Of a stretch of DNA of 64,000 nucleotides, positions 31,243 to 38,865 are shown piece by piece. The position numbers were made by a program, and so were the translations under genes. The notes under the pieces are model-generated. The model was not told the DNA's origin. It worked only from the letters and a program-made list of their open reading frames with translations, and ran no database searches. Location: assembly GCA_045589595.1 (NCBI GenBank), contig JAZNPK010000035.1, forward strand, positions 1-64,000, given 5' to 3'. The stretch is from SIG77 sp045589595 (GTDB lineage: Bacteria; Verrucomicrobiota; Lentisphaeria; Victivallales; UBA1829). The stretch's first letter is position 1; every line of letters begins with the position of its first letter.

Positions 31243-32562
31243 ATGTATAAAAAATTTGACGGTCTGGAAATTTTTGCTACTCCTCTGACGGATATTTATC
31301 CGGATGACGGCGGAAAATACGGGGGATACAACTTTGTTTCCGCGCCGCTGGCAAATGAGTTTATGATTTTGGACGATGCGGCAGTTTGCGGATTGGAACG
31401 TGCCGCCGCCGGTGAAACTGTTTCTCCGGAAATTGCCGCTGTCATGAAAAAATTGTGTGCCGGAAAAATCCGTCCCGCTGAAAGAAAAAAAGAACCTCCG
31501 CCGACTTCGTGTCTGGTCTATTTGCTTAATCAGAAGTGCAACTTTTCCTGCCGCTACTGCTATTCGGCTAAAGGCCGCAGCACCCGGGAACTGGATGAAA
31601 AAGCGGCACTTGGGATACTGGAAGAATTTTTCCGTAAGTTTTCCGGCAGGCAATTGACCATCTCTTTCGGCGGCGGCGGCGATCCGCTGATGTCCTGGCC
31701 GCTGATGAAAAAGATCCTTTACCGTTCCAGGGAACTGCAGGCAGTCTATCATGTTGTTCCGGAATATAATATGACCACCAACGGTTCGCTTTTCACGCAG
31801 GAGATCATAGATGTTTTCAAAGAATTCGGCATGGAAGTCCAAGTTTCCTTTGAGATCCTGCCGGAGATCCAGAACGCCCAGCGCGGCAGTTTTGACCGGG
31901 TCGCCGCCAATATCGATCTGCTGACTGCCAACGGCATCATCCCCTCGATAAGTGCGGTCATAACTCCGTTGAGTGTCGACCGGCAATTGGAAATGGTCAA
32001 ATTCTGCCGTGAACGTTTCCCCGCTCTGCCGCATGCTTCATTTGATTATGTGAAAGATTATGTCAAGGATCTTTCCATGTGTGACAATATTCTGGCACTG
32101 AAAAATTTCCTGACCGCTTTTTACGACAACTTTTACGAAGCGAAAAAGTTTGCAGCAGAAAACGGTTTCCGCCTCACCACTCCGCTGGAAAAAATCGTTC
32201 ACTCCTGCAAGCCGTATAATTGTCACGGCAATGTGGCGGTAACAGCTTCCGGGATGATAACCGCCTGTCCGCGGGTTTCTGCACCGCAGGAGGAATTCAT
32301 CGATGAGTTGACCATCGGTTCGCTGGATGAAAACGGCAATATGAACATTTTCCCGGAAAACTGGAAAAAATGGTGTTCTTGGGAGTGGACGAAATATCCG
32401 CAATGCGCTTCATGTCCGATCAAGTGGAACTGCGGCGGCGGTTGTCCGTTGGAAAATCTGCTTTTTCCGGCGGAATTCAAAGAGGTCGTGTGCGAATTTC
32501 ACCGTACTTTCACCGCCAGACGGCTGATCGCGGAAAAAAATCTGTTGGAGCAAGTCAAATGA
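31243..32562 (+). CDS. Radical SAM/SPASM enzyme 6 (GGGD variant)
   Basis: 439 aa from the ATG at 31243 (CTGGAAGGC upstream); an in-frame ATG at 31210 overlapping the previous gene is less likely. C99-x3-C103-x2-C106 (KCNFSCRYCYS). The GGGEP motif reads GGGGDPLM, with Asp for Glu, unique in this set. SPASM CKPYNCHGNVAVT ... TACP and CASCPIKWNCGGGC, CEFH. The Glu/Asp change touches the SAM ribose/methionine region and may signal altered chemistry. Confidence 0.9.
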   Translation: MYKKFDGLEIFATPLTDIYPDDGGKYGGYNFVSAPLANEFMILDDAAVCGLERAAAGETVSPEIAAVMKKLCAGKIRPAERKKEPPPTSCLVYLLNQKCNFSCRYCYSAKGRSTRELDEKAALGILEEFFRKFSGRQLTISFGGGGDPLMSWPLMKKILYRSRELQAVYHVVPEYNMTTNGSLFTQEIIDVFKEFGMEVQVSFEILPEIQNAQRGSFDRVAANIDLLTANGIIPSISAVITPLSVDRQLEMVKFCRERFPALPHASFDYVKDYVKDLSMCDNILALKNFLTAFYDNFYEAKKFAAENGFRLTTPLEKIVHSCKPYNCHGNVAVTASGMITACPRVSAPQEEFIDELTIGSLDENGNMNIFPENWKKWCSWEWTKYPQCASCPIKWNCGGGCPLENLLFPAEFKEVVCEFHRTFTARRLIAEKNLLEQVK

Positions 32563-34346
32563 ATTTTTCCGACGACCGTTCTGTAAATGAGATTTTTGAC
32601 ATCGATCTTGCCGGATTTGATATGTCCGGCAGGATAATTTATGCTCCGCTGCATGGGATCAGCACTTTTGTCCGCTCTACGGAAGAAAAAAACGCATGGC
32701 TGGAAAAAATTTCTGCCGTACTTCCGGTTTATCCGCCGGAAACCGGTGATTTCCGGGATCTGACTTCGATCGTCATACTCCCGACCCACCGCTGCAACTT
32801 CAATTGCGCTTACTGTTACTCTGCCATGGGCCGCTCGACGGATACTCTTTCTGAAGCGGATATCCGTTGCGCCATCGATTATTTTCTGGCGACCCGCCGC
32901 AGTAAAAACAAACCTCTGCGGCTGAATATCCTCGGCGGCGGCGAACCGCTGACCGTTCCGCAATTGACCTTGAATACCATTGAATATGCCTGTGAAAAAG
33001 CATCCGGTCAGGGGTTCCGTCTTTCGGTCGAACTTGTGACCAACGGTTCTCTGCTCAATGACGATATATGCCGGGCTCTCTGCCGTTATCCGGTGAGTGT
33101 CGGCGTATCATTTGAGATCATTCCGGAGATCCAGCGGCAGCTGCGCGGCAGTTGTGAACCGGTTTCCGCCAACCTCGCTCTGTTGGAAAAATACCGCATC
33201 CCGACGGTGGTGCAGGCAACCATCACGCCGCAGAATGTCTGCCGGATGCCGGAAATGTATGAAATATTGAAAAACCAATATCCATGGATAAAAACTGCCC
33301 TTTTTGAGCCGGTCATATCCGGGGAATTTTTTCCGGATGCCGGAACGCTTCAGGAGTTTCACCAACTTTATATGGCAGAATATCAGAAACTCCGGCGAAC
33401 TGCCGACAGGGACGGCACCGCCATCCGTCTGCGCTTGCTCAACCACTTCGACCGCCCCGGAAGGCGCGGCTGCGAAGGTCGTTTCTGTATAACTCCTCAA
33501 GCGCAGATCAGCATCTGTTTTTGTTCATCTTCTCCGGCAGAACCCCGTTTTGCAGAGATGTGTTACGGTACGATCCGCAACGGCAGGGTGGAAGTCGATG
33601 AAAATAAGTTCCGGGAAATCATCTCCCGCAATGCGGATTCTTTTCCCTTTTGCCGGGATTGTTTCGCCCGCTGGAACTGCGCCGGCGGCTGCATGCTGCC
33701 CAATCAATTGTACTCGCCGGAGCAGAAAGAGGTTCTGTGCCGTTTCACCCGGGAACTTTATGTCCGGGAACTTTTCCGGCGGCATTGTGTTTCCCGGGTC
33801 GCCGGATTACCGGAATATTATCCTTACCGTTTCAATAAAACCACCTTTTATGGGAAGTTCAAAACCGATTGCTATCTCTTTGATTGTCATTGGGGCAAAG
33901 CACATGAACCGGTTACTTATCAACTTAATTTTTACCATGCCGGCAATGGTCTGCTGCTTACCGATTTTTTCCCGTTCCACTGGCGCAACGAACCGGATTG
34001 TGTCAGGCGCAGCACCAGTGCGGAAGGCAATTTTGTCAATGTCCGCAAGATCGTGCAGACCTGTTTTATCATTTTTCTGCTGGAATACGCCGCATATTTT
34101 CCCGGCAGTGTCATGGTTATCCGCGGCAATGACCGCGATCCGCGCCGCCATTCCGACGGCATAACTTCCCAAAAGATCCGTGTCTACTACAAAATTCTGA
34201 AAAAAATGGCGGAAAACTGCGGTTTCGCTACTCTTGACCGTCTGACGGAGAACTTCTTTTTCATTCTGCCAGAAGTGCCGGAGTCCGGAATTCAGTCCCT
34301 TTTATCCCATTACGCAAATATAAAAACCGGAGAACAACAATCATGA
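32559..34346 (+). CDS. Radical SAM/SPASM enzyme 7 with extra C-terminal domain
   Basis: 595 aa from the ATG at 32559 (GGAGCAAGTCAA upstream; ATGA overlap). C79-x3-C83-x2-C86 (RCNFNCAYCYS), GGGEPLTV, VTNGSLLND, SPASM CEGRFCITPQAQISIC, CRDCFARWNCAGGC, CRFT. After ~435 residues comes a ~160-residue domain absent in the other six (FYHAGNGLLLTDFF, then a KIVQTCFIIFLLEYAAYFPG helix and VMVIRGNDRDPRR). Its pattern weakly recalls DUF6934-type small proteins. It may bind the peptide or a partner. Confidence 0.9.
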   Translation: MNFSDDRSVNEIFDIDLAGFDMSGRIIYAPLHGISTFVRSTEEKNAWLEKISAVLPVYPPETGDFRDLTSIVILPTHRCNFNCAYCYSAMGRSTDTLSEADIRCAIDYFLATRRSKNKPLRLNILGGGEPLTVPQLTLNTIEYACEKASGQGFRLSVELVTNGSLLNDDICRALCRYPVSVGVSFEIIPEIQRQLRGSCEPVSANLALLEKYRIPTVVQATITPQNVCRMPEMYEILKNQYPWIKTALFEPVISGEFFPDAGTLQEFHQLYMAEYQKLRRTADRDGTAIRLRLLNHFDRPGRRGCEGRFCITPQAQISICFCSSSPAEPRFAEMCYGTIRNGRVEVDENKFREIISRNADSFPFCRDCFARWNCAGGCMLPNQLYSPEQKEVLCRFTRELYVRELFRRHCVSRVAGLPEYYPYRFNKTTFYGKFKTDCYLFDCHWGKAHEPVTYQLNFYHAGNGLLLTDFFPFHWRNEPDCVRRSTSAEGNFVNVRKIVQTCFIIFLLEYAAYFPGSVMVIRGNDRDPRRHSDGITSQKIRVYYKILKKMAENCGFATLDRLTENFFFILPEVPESGIQSLLSHYANIKTGEQQS

Positions 34347-35080
34347 GAAATATTCTGGCAACCGGAGTTTCCAACGGAGTCGGTCTGGCTTTTGCTTCGG
34401 CAATGCTGAACCGGTATCCGGATCTGATCATTTACGGAATCAGTAAACATTGCAGCAGCGAACTTGCTGCGCTTATTGACATGTTTCCCGGCAGAATACT
34501 CTGGCAGCCGCTTGATCTCGGTAAACCGTTTGATCTTGCCGCCAACGGGCTGAATGATTTTCTGCCGCCGCACATTGCGCTTGATGCATTTCTGGATAAT
34601 GCCGGTATCTACCGTCCCCATCTGCTCACCCAACTTAATGAGGAACGGATCATGGAATCGATGAATGTCAATTTGTTTTCCCCGATGATGTTGACCAAGT
34701 TTGTGGTAAAAAATTTTCTGCGGCACAAAACTCCCGGCAGTATCGTTCACGTTTCTTCGATCGCAGCCCATATCGGTTTCAATGCCACCAGCGTTTATTC
34801 TGCCACCAAAGGCGGGATAGAAGCATTTTCCCGGAATGTCGCCCTGGAGTGGGGGTCCCGCAAGATCCGTTCCAACGTGATCACTCTGGGACTGCTTGAT
34901 ATCGGCATGAGCCGTCAGGTTCCGAAAAAACTGCAGCAGGAACTGAAAGAGCGCGCCCTGCTTAAAACTTCGACCGACACCGATACGATCCTCCATACGA
35001 TCGATTTTCTGCTTTCTAGGCGATCTGCTTCGATTACCGGTGAAAATATTCAGATCAATGCCGGAGTTTATATGTCATGA
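34343..35080 (+). CDS. Short-chain dehydrogenase/reductase of the cluster
   Basis: 245 aa, ATGA overlap with enzyme 7. ATGVSNGVGLAFA as the nucleotide loop, DNAGIY, HVSSIAAH with the catalytic Ser, YSATKGG with Tyr and Lys. Complete and likely active. SDRs in peptide clusters can reduce or oxidise a modified residue; the substrate here is unknown. Confidence 0.88.
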   Translation: MRNILATGVSNGVGLAFASAMLNRYPDLIIYGISKHCSSELAALIDMFPGRILWQPLDLGKPFDLAANGLNDFLPPHIALDAFLDNAGIYRPHLLTQLNEERIMESMNVNLFSPMMLTKFVVKNFLRHKTPGSIVHVSSIAAHIGFNATSVYSATKGGIEAFSRNVALEWGSRKIRSNVITLGLLDIGMSRQVPKKLQQELKERALLKTSTDTDTILHTIDFLLSRRSASITGENIQINAGVYMS

Positions 35081-35664
35081 ATCCTTCCGGAGAGGCAATC
35101 GCCCAATTGCGTCAATCGCTGACCGATGCCATCAGAAAAAAAGAAAAATTCCGTTCTGTTTGCGATGCCGGATGCGGCAGAGGGGTTTTGGGCAGTGCGT
35201 TTCTGGATATTTCTGAAAAGATGCTTTTTCTGGACACATCAGCTGAAGCATTGGAAGATTTGCGCCGGAATCTTGCCGATCAGCATTTTTTGGCGGAAGT
35301 ATCGTTTCACTGCGGTGAAATATTTTCTCTTGATTCCGGAAAATTTGATCTGATCCTTTTTCTGCTCTCGCTGCATCATCTGGATGAGTGGCGTACTCAT
35401 TTGCATGCTGCTGCCGGCAAACTTCTTCCGGGCGGAGGGCTGTTGATCGCCGATATGTTCCATGATTTCGGCAGATTTCACCGGGAAAAAGTCCCGCATC
35501 ACGGCTTTTGTCCCTATGTGATCGCGGATTTTCTGCAAAATACTCTGCACTTAAGAAGTGAAGTAAAATTTCTCGGTACGCTCCCCAAAGAACAGCACTC
35601 TTACCCACTTTTTCTGATACGTTCTATCGTTAGCAAATCATTTAATCCTGGCAATACTTTTTGA
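35077..35664 (+). CDS. Class I SAM-dependent methyltransferase of the cluster
   Basis: 195 aa, ATGA overlap with the SDR. Motif I DAGCGRGVLG (~29-38), motif II-like FLDTSAEAL, motif IV-like DLILFLLSLHHLDEW, and GGGLLIADMFHD. Last gene of the run. No terminator is obvious after it. Probably methylates the peptide or a small-molecule partner. Confidence 0.85.
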   Translation: MNPSGEAIAQLRQSLTDAIRKKEKFRSVCDAGCGRGVLGSAFLDISEKMLFLDTSAEALEDLRRNLADQHFLAEVSFHCGEIFSLDSGKFDLILFLLSLHHLDEWRTHLHAAAGKLLPGGGLLIADMFHDFGRFHREKVPHHGFCPYVIADFLQNTLHLRSEVKFLGTLPKEQHSYPLFLIRSIVSKSFNPGNTF

Positions 35665-35832
35665 TTTGAACAATAAGAACTCCTGTTTTCTAAAATTATG
35701 GGCTTGCAGACAATCCTCTGATATTTGATTATGCGTGGTATGACTGGATTGTTTATTTTCTTATAACAGGAATTTTTTGTATTTATCGATTGTTCTTGTT
35801 AAGCGGGATGAAAGTTTTGGATAACGTCCGAC

Positions 35833-36140
35833 ATGGAGCAGACTTTGGCCACCATTGGAGAAAAAGAGTTCTCCCTGCCGGAAGATCCGGAAACGGCGGC
35901 ACTGGCTTTCTTGCAGTCCGTAAAGGATTCTGGAAAGCAGATCAGAAAACGATTGAAGATATTGCCAGAAATCATGTGGAATTGATGCAAAAGTTTGATC
36001 TTCCTCCGGTTAATAATGCAAAACTGCAGGAAATGATCAAAAATGCCTTAAAAGATCCGGAATTGCGGAGAAGCTTTGAACCGCAAATCAAAAAATCCCT
36101 GGATCTGAAAAAGCTCATGCAGCAAAAATACAGCAAATAG
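35833..36140 (+). pseudogene. Frameshifted small gene
   Basis: From the ATG at 35833 one frame encodes MEQTLATIGEKEFSLPEDPE and more, then a +1 or -1 shift near 35935-35955 leads to the frame encoding QKTIEDIARNHVELMQKFDL and a helical end (KKLMQQKYSK). Each frame is protein-like only on its own side of the shift, so a single indel is the simplest reading. No family recognised. Confidence 0.5.
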
Positions 36141-36157
36141 AAGAAGAGATTTCTGGT

Positions 36158-36298
36158 ATGAAACTCAAAGAGCAGAAACAGGAAAAACCTGAAGGCGATA
36201 CAGCCACTGCCTTGAAAATTCTCGGCATAATCATTGCCGGAGCAATTCTTGCAATGATTATTGGAAATATTCGAAGAAAAAAGAAGATCACACTATAG
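36158..36298 (+). CDS. Small single-pass membrane protein (46 aa)
   Basis: ATG 17 bases after the previous stop with an AAGAAGAGA upstream. Lys/Glu-rich first 20 residues, then TALKILGIIIAGAILAMIIG as one membrane helix and a basic RRKKKITL tail. Probably belongs with the broken gene before it. Confidence 0.5.
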   Translation: MKLKEQKQEKPEGDTATALKILGIIIAGAILAMIIGNIRRKKKITL

Positions 36299-36348
36299 GA
36301 AGACCAGAAAAAGATGTTTGATATAGAATGACACTTTTTCCCTTGTGG

Positions 36349-36377
36349 GGCGGCTGGAGTTATCCTGCCGCCTTTTT
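36349..36377. terminator. Intrinsic terminator overlapping the 36360 gene end
   Basis: GGCGGC / GCCGCC then TTTTT on the plus strand, stopping the 35833-36298 transcript. Confidence 0.65.
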
Positions 36378-36989
36378 GCGTTTTAATGGGCGTGGGGCGG
36401 CAATTGGCAGTCTGGGAACTTTCACATGACGTTCGAGATTATCTATTTTACGCTGCTGATCTTCAATAACTTGTCTCATTTGTTCTACATCATCGTACTG
36501 CAGCAAATCATGATCACCTACAATACATTCCAACTGTATATCCACAATATTCTGAAGATCAATCGGGCGTGCATTATCATCTGCGATATCCGTTAGCGAC
36601 ACAGCATTAAGACATTCTTCAGTCAGATTTTTCCGAATAAATACTTCCGGGACAAAATAAATAAACTCATTATCTGCGACCAGAGATGCGATCCGAATCC
36701 CGGATTCACATAGAAACGTGTTGACATTATATTGGTTGGCATATTGCTGCAACAATGCAATCGCCTGAGGATTGTTGATCCCAGCAACAAAAACCTCTGA
36801 AGAAATTTCGGTAATCAACTCCACTCTTCCATCTAATCTATCATACGCACGAATCATTGCCTGTGCGACAGCAACAGACCAACTCGGCGTAATAAGTTTC
36901 AAACGGTGCTCTGCGGAATTTATTTTTGAGAGTAAGAAAGCATCGTCTATTTTGAGATACAACGCTGCTGGTACAGACCTGGATATCAT
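36360..36989 (-). CDS. Hypothetical protein with a PLD-like fold (tentative)
   Basis: 209 aa from the ATG at 36989 (AAAGGAAAGTCC upstream; the frame extends to 37034 without a site). LKLITPSWSVAVAQAMIRA, GRVELITEISSEVF and GIRIASLVADNEFIYFVPEV have the strand/turn order of phospholipase-D-like domains but no HxK motif is present. A C-terminal coiled coil (EQMRQVIEDQQRKIDNLERH) suggests oligomerisation. Confidence 0.55.
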   Translation of the reverse strand: MISRSVPAALYLKIDDAFLLSKINSAEHRLKLITPSWSVAVAQAMIRAYDRLDGRVELITEISSEVFVAGINNPQAIALLQQYANQYNVNTFLCESGIRIASLVADNEFIYFVPEVFIRKNLTEECLNAVSLTDIADDNARPIDLQNIVDIQLECIVGDHDLLQYDDVEQMRQVIEDQQRKIDNLERHVKVPRLPIAAPRPLKRKKAAG

Positions 36990-37034
36990 GGACTTTCCTT
37001 TTACTACGATATCAATAAACTCTTTCTGACACAC

Positions 37035-37334
37035 AATATATTATTTCAACAATAAAAATGCAAACTTGAACATTTGATTTTTTTGAAAAGCCGGCTGCTT
37101 TTTATAAATTCCTCACTCCCAGATCTTGAGGATGTTGTCGAGGGGAATGGCAGCGGTTGAAAATGGTACTGTTGACCTCTCCGAAAAAACGGAATACCTC
37201 CCCTTACGTACCCGTTTAATACATTCGCCCCAGATTCAAACCTGCATCACCCGGCAGAAGATGGCGGGAAGTTTCGGTATTTGTGCTGCTTACGGCATTC
37301 CTACATAAATACCGTAAGCGGATAAATATCAGGT
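37035..37334. other. Intergenic stretch without a recognised gene
   Basis: AT-rich near 37040-37110, then ~180 bases more balanced in composition. A small open frame at 37126-37308 has no ribosome site and no recognisable motif. I see no promoter or hairpin worth naming. Confidence 0.4.
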
Positions 37335-38081
37335 TCAGATTACTCTTACTGCTATGGTTCCTAAACTCCCCGTAATCTCAAACAAATCAGGTCTTTCACG
37401 TAAGATTGAGGCTAATGATCTACCATAAAGCCGCACATCAAAATCAGGTCTCATTCGTATGAGGCTTGTGCCAACTGCACTAAGACGCGCGAATCCAGAT
37501 TCATCACATGAATTTTCAATCGCTTTAAGAATCAAATCATATGGTACAGTGTTTTCGCTTTGAATATGACTTGGTGCAGTAGCCTGTATATCCCTTGATG
37601 TCTGAGAGTTGTTGATAACGGAATCTGCGGATAAAACTTCCGAACTCTTCAACAGTTCAATAAATGTGAATTTGTTACAGGCGTTGCGAAAAGCTTCCGG
37701 TGTTTTCTTTTCTCCGAAACCGTAAACCTTGACCCCTTCTTCTTTAATGCGTGTTGCAAGTCCAGTAAAATCACTATCGCTGGAAACGATGCAAAATCCA
37801 TCGATCCGATGAGTATGCAGCAGATCCATTGCATCTATGATCAAAGCACTATCAGTAGCGTTTTTGCCAGTAGTATATGCAAATTGAGAAATTGGTTTTA
37901 TAGCGTATTTGTTGAGAACATCTTTCCATCGGGCATTTGCTGATGATGTAAAATCACCGTAAATCCGCTTTACGGTAACATCGCCGAGTTTCGCGATTTC
38001 TGTAAGTAGATCATCAAATACCTTGTCTGTGATATTGTCGGCATCAATTAAGACTGCAAGTTTTGCTTCGAAATTTTCCAT
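37335..38081 (-). CDS. NYN-domain (LabA/DUF88) nuclease with LOTUS/OST-HTH domain
   Basis: 248 aa from the ATG at 38081 (GGAG nine bases upstream). NYN/PIN-like acidic residues: VLIDADNI, KNATDSALIIDAMDLL and IVSSDSDFTGLA, FGEKKTPEAFRNACNKF. The last ~75 residues (LILKAIENSCDESGFARLSAVG, then YGRSLASILRERPDLFEI) form a LOTUS/OST-HTH domain that binds RNA. NYN-LOTUS proteins are putative RNases. Confidence 0.9.
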   Translation of the reverse strand: MENFEAKLAVLIDADNITDKVFDDLLTEIAKLGDVTVKRIYGDFTSSANARWKDVLNKYAIKPISQFAYTTGKNATDSALIIDAMDLLHTHRIDGFCIVSSDSDFTGLATRIKEEGVKVYGFGEKKTPEAFRNACNKFTFIELLKSSEVLSADSVINNSQTSRDIQATAPSHIQSENTVPYDLILKAIENSCDESGFARLSAVGTSLIRMRPDFDVRLYGRSLASILRERPDLFEITGSLGTIAVRVI

Positions 38082-38244
38082 TAACATTATCTCCTACTTT
38101 ACTTCAATATATACTAATATTGAAGAATATCAAGTTTTAATGAGAAAAAATTGGAGGCATAGTCTATATCGCTCAATCGCAATGATACACATGCACTCCA
38201 ATTTACATCAGATTCAGTTGAGTGCGGTATTTTTCAGCGGCGTA

Positions 38245-38460
38245 TCAGATGTTACGTTTATTTCTTAAGATGTTCAACTTTCGTTGTCTTGACCTCCTTT
38301 TCGGTTCATACATCACACTGAAATCATTCGGCAAAATACCAAGGACTTTGCGTATATCAAGTGCTTTTTGTGAGAGTTCTTTGTCGTTAAGCAAAGTTTC
38401 CCATGCCGCATCGTCACGCTCTAGGGAAAGAGGTTGCGTAAGGACACAAGTTTGTAAAAT
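38245..38460 (-). pseudogene. C-terminal remnant of an unknown gene
   Basis: Minus-strand frame without a start, reading DDAAWETLLNDKELSQKALD and then IRKVLGILPNDFSVMYEP before a basic end and stop at 38245. Protein-like composition, next to repeat copy 2. No family recognised. Confidence 0.3.
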
Positions 38461-38475
38461 GAAGGTTTGGTAAGC

Positions 38476-38652
38476 ATAGAGTTAAGCAAACTCAACTTTG
38501 AGTTTGAGGGGGATTTGAGAGGGGGTCAAGTCCCCCTCGAAACCTGTAAAAGTTATAGAAAACGGCGATTTTAGAGGAAAGGGACGGTGGCAGAGGGGAC
38601 GGGGAGCGATAAGATTTTGGAAAATGAGCGTGGAATCACGCACAGATCCGGG
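38476..38652 (+). repeat. Dispersed ~175-bp repeat, copy 2
   Basis: Same orientation as 19080-19258. Ends at CAGATCCGGG, 38 bases before the tRNA-Ala 3' end. Confidence 0.8.
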
Positions 38653-38654
38653 CA

Positions 38655-38681
38655 ATAAAAAAGCCTATCTTGCGACAGGCT
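38655..38681 (-). terminator. Terminator of tRNA-Ala
   Basis: On the minus strand AGCCTGTCG / CAAGATAGGCT followed by a six-base T run. Confidence 0.75.
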
Positions 38682-38689
38682 GGAATCTT

Positions 38690-38766
38690 TGGTGGAGTAT
38701 ATGGGACTTGAACCCATGGCCTTCTCGCTGCCAGCGAGACGCTCTAGCCAACTGAGCTAATACCCC
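38690..38766 (-). tRNA. tRNA-Ala (anticodon GGC)
   Basis: Cloverleaf readable on the minus strand: acceptor GGGGTAT/ATACTCC, D-arm GCTC...GAGC, anticodon stem TCTCG/CGAGA around CTGGCAG (anticodon GGC), T-arm with TTCAAGT, discriminator A and encoded CCA (38692-38690). It reads Ala codons GCC/GCU. Confidence 0.95.
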
Positions 38767-38865
38767 GGTTGTGATACCGCTTAATATACACGATTCCGGA
38801 AAAATGTCAAGGCAGATTGTAAAAAAAACAATCTTTTTTTCACCGGTCCGCGTAAAACGATCCGG

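Noticed and set aside
37126..37308. 60-codon open frame
   Set aside because: No ribosome site, family or flanking operon; composition unremarkable.
19080..38652. Intact integrase-driven genomic island
   Set aside because: No integrase with a complete catalytic domain is present, only a recombinase-like C-terminal fragment at 18738. Kept as a hypothesis in the findings only.
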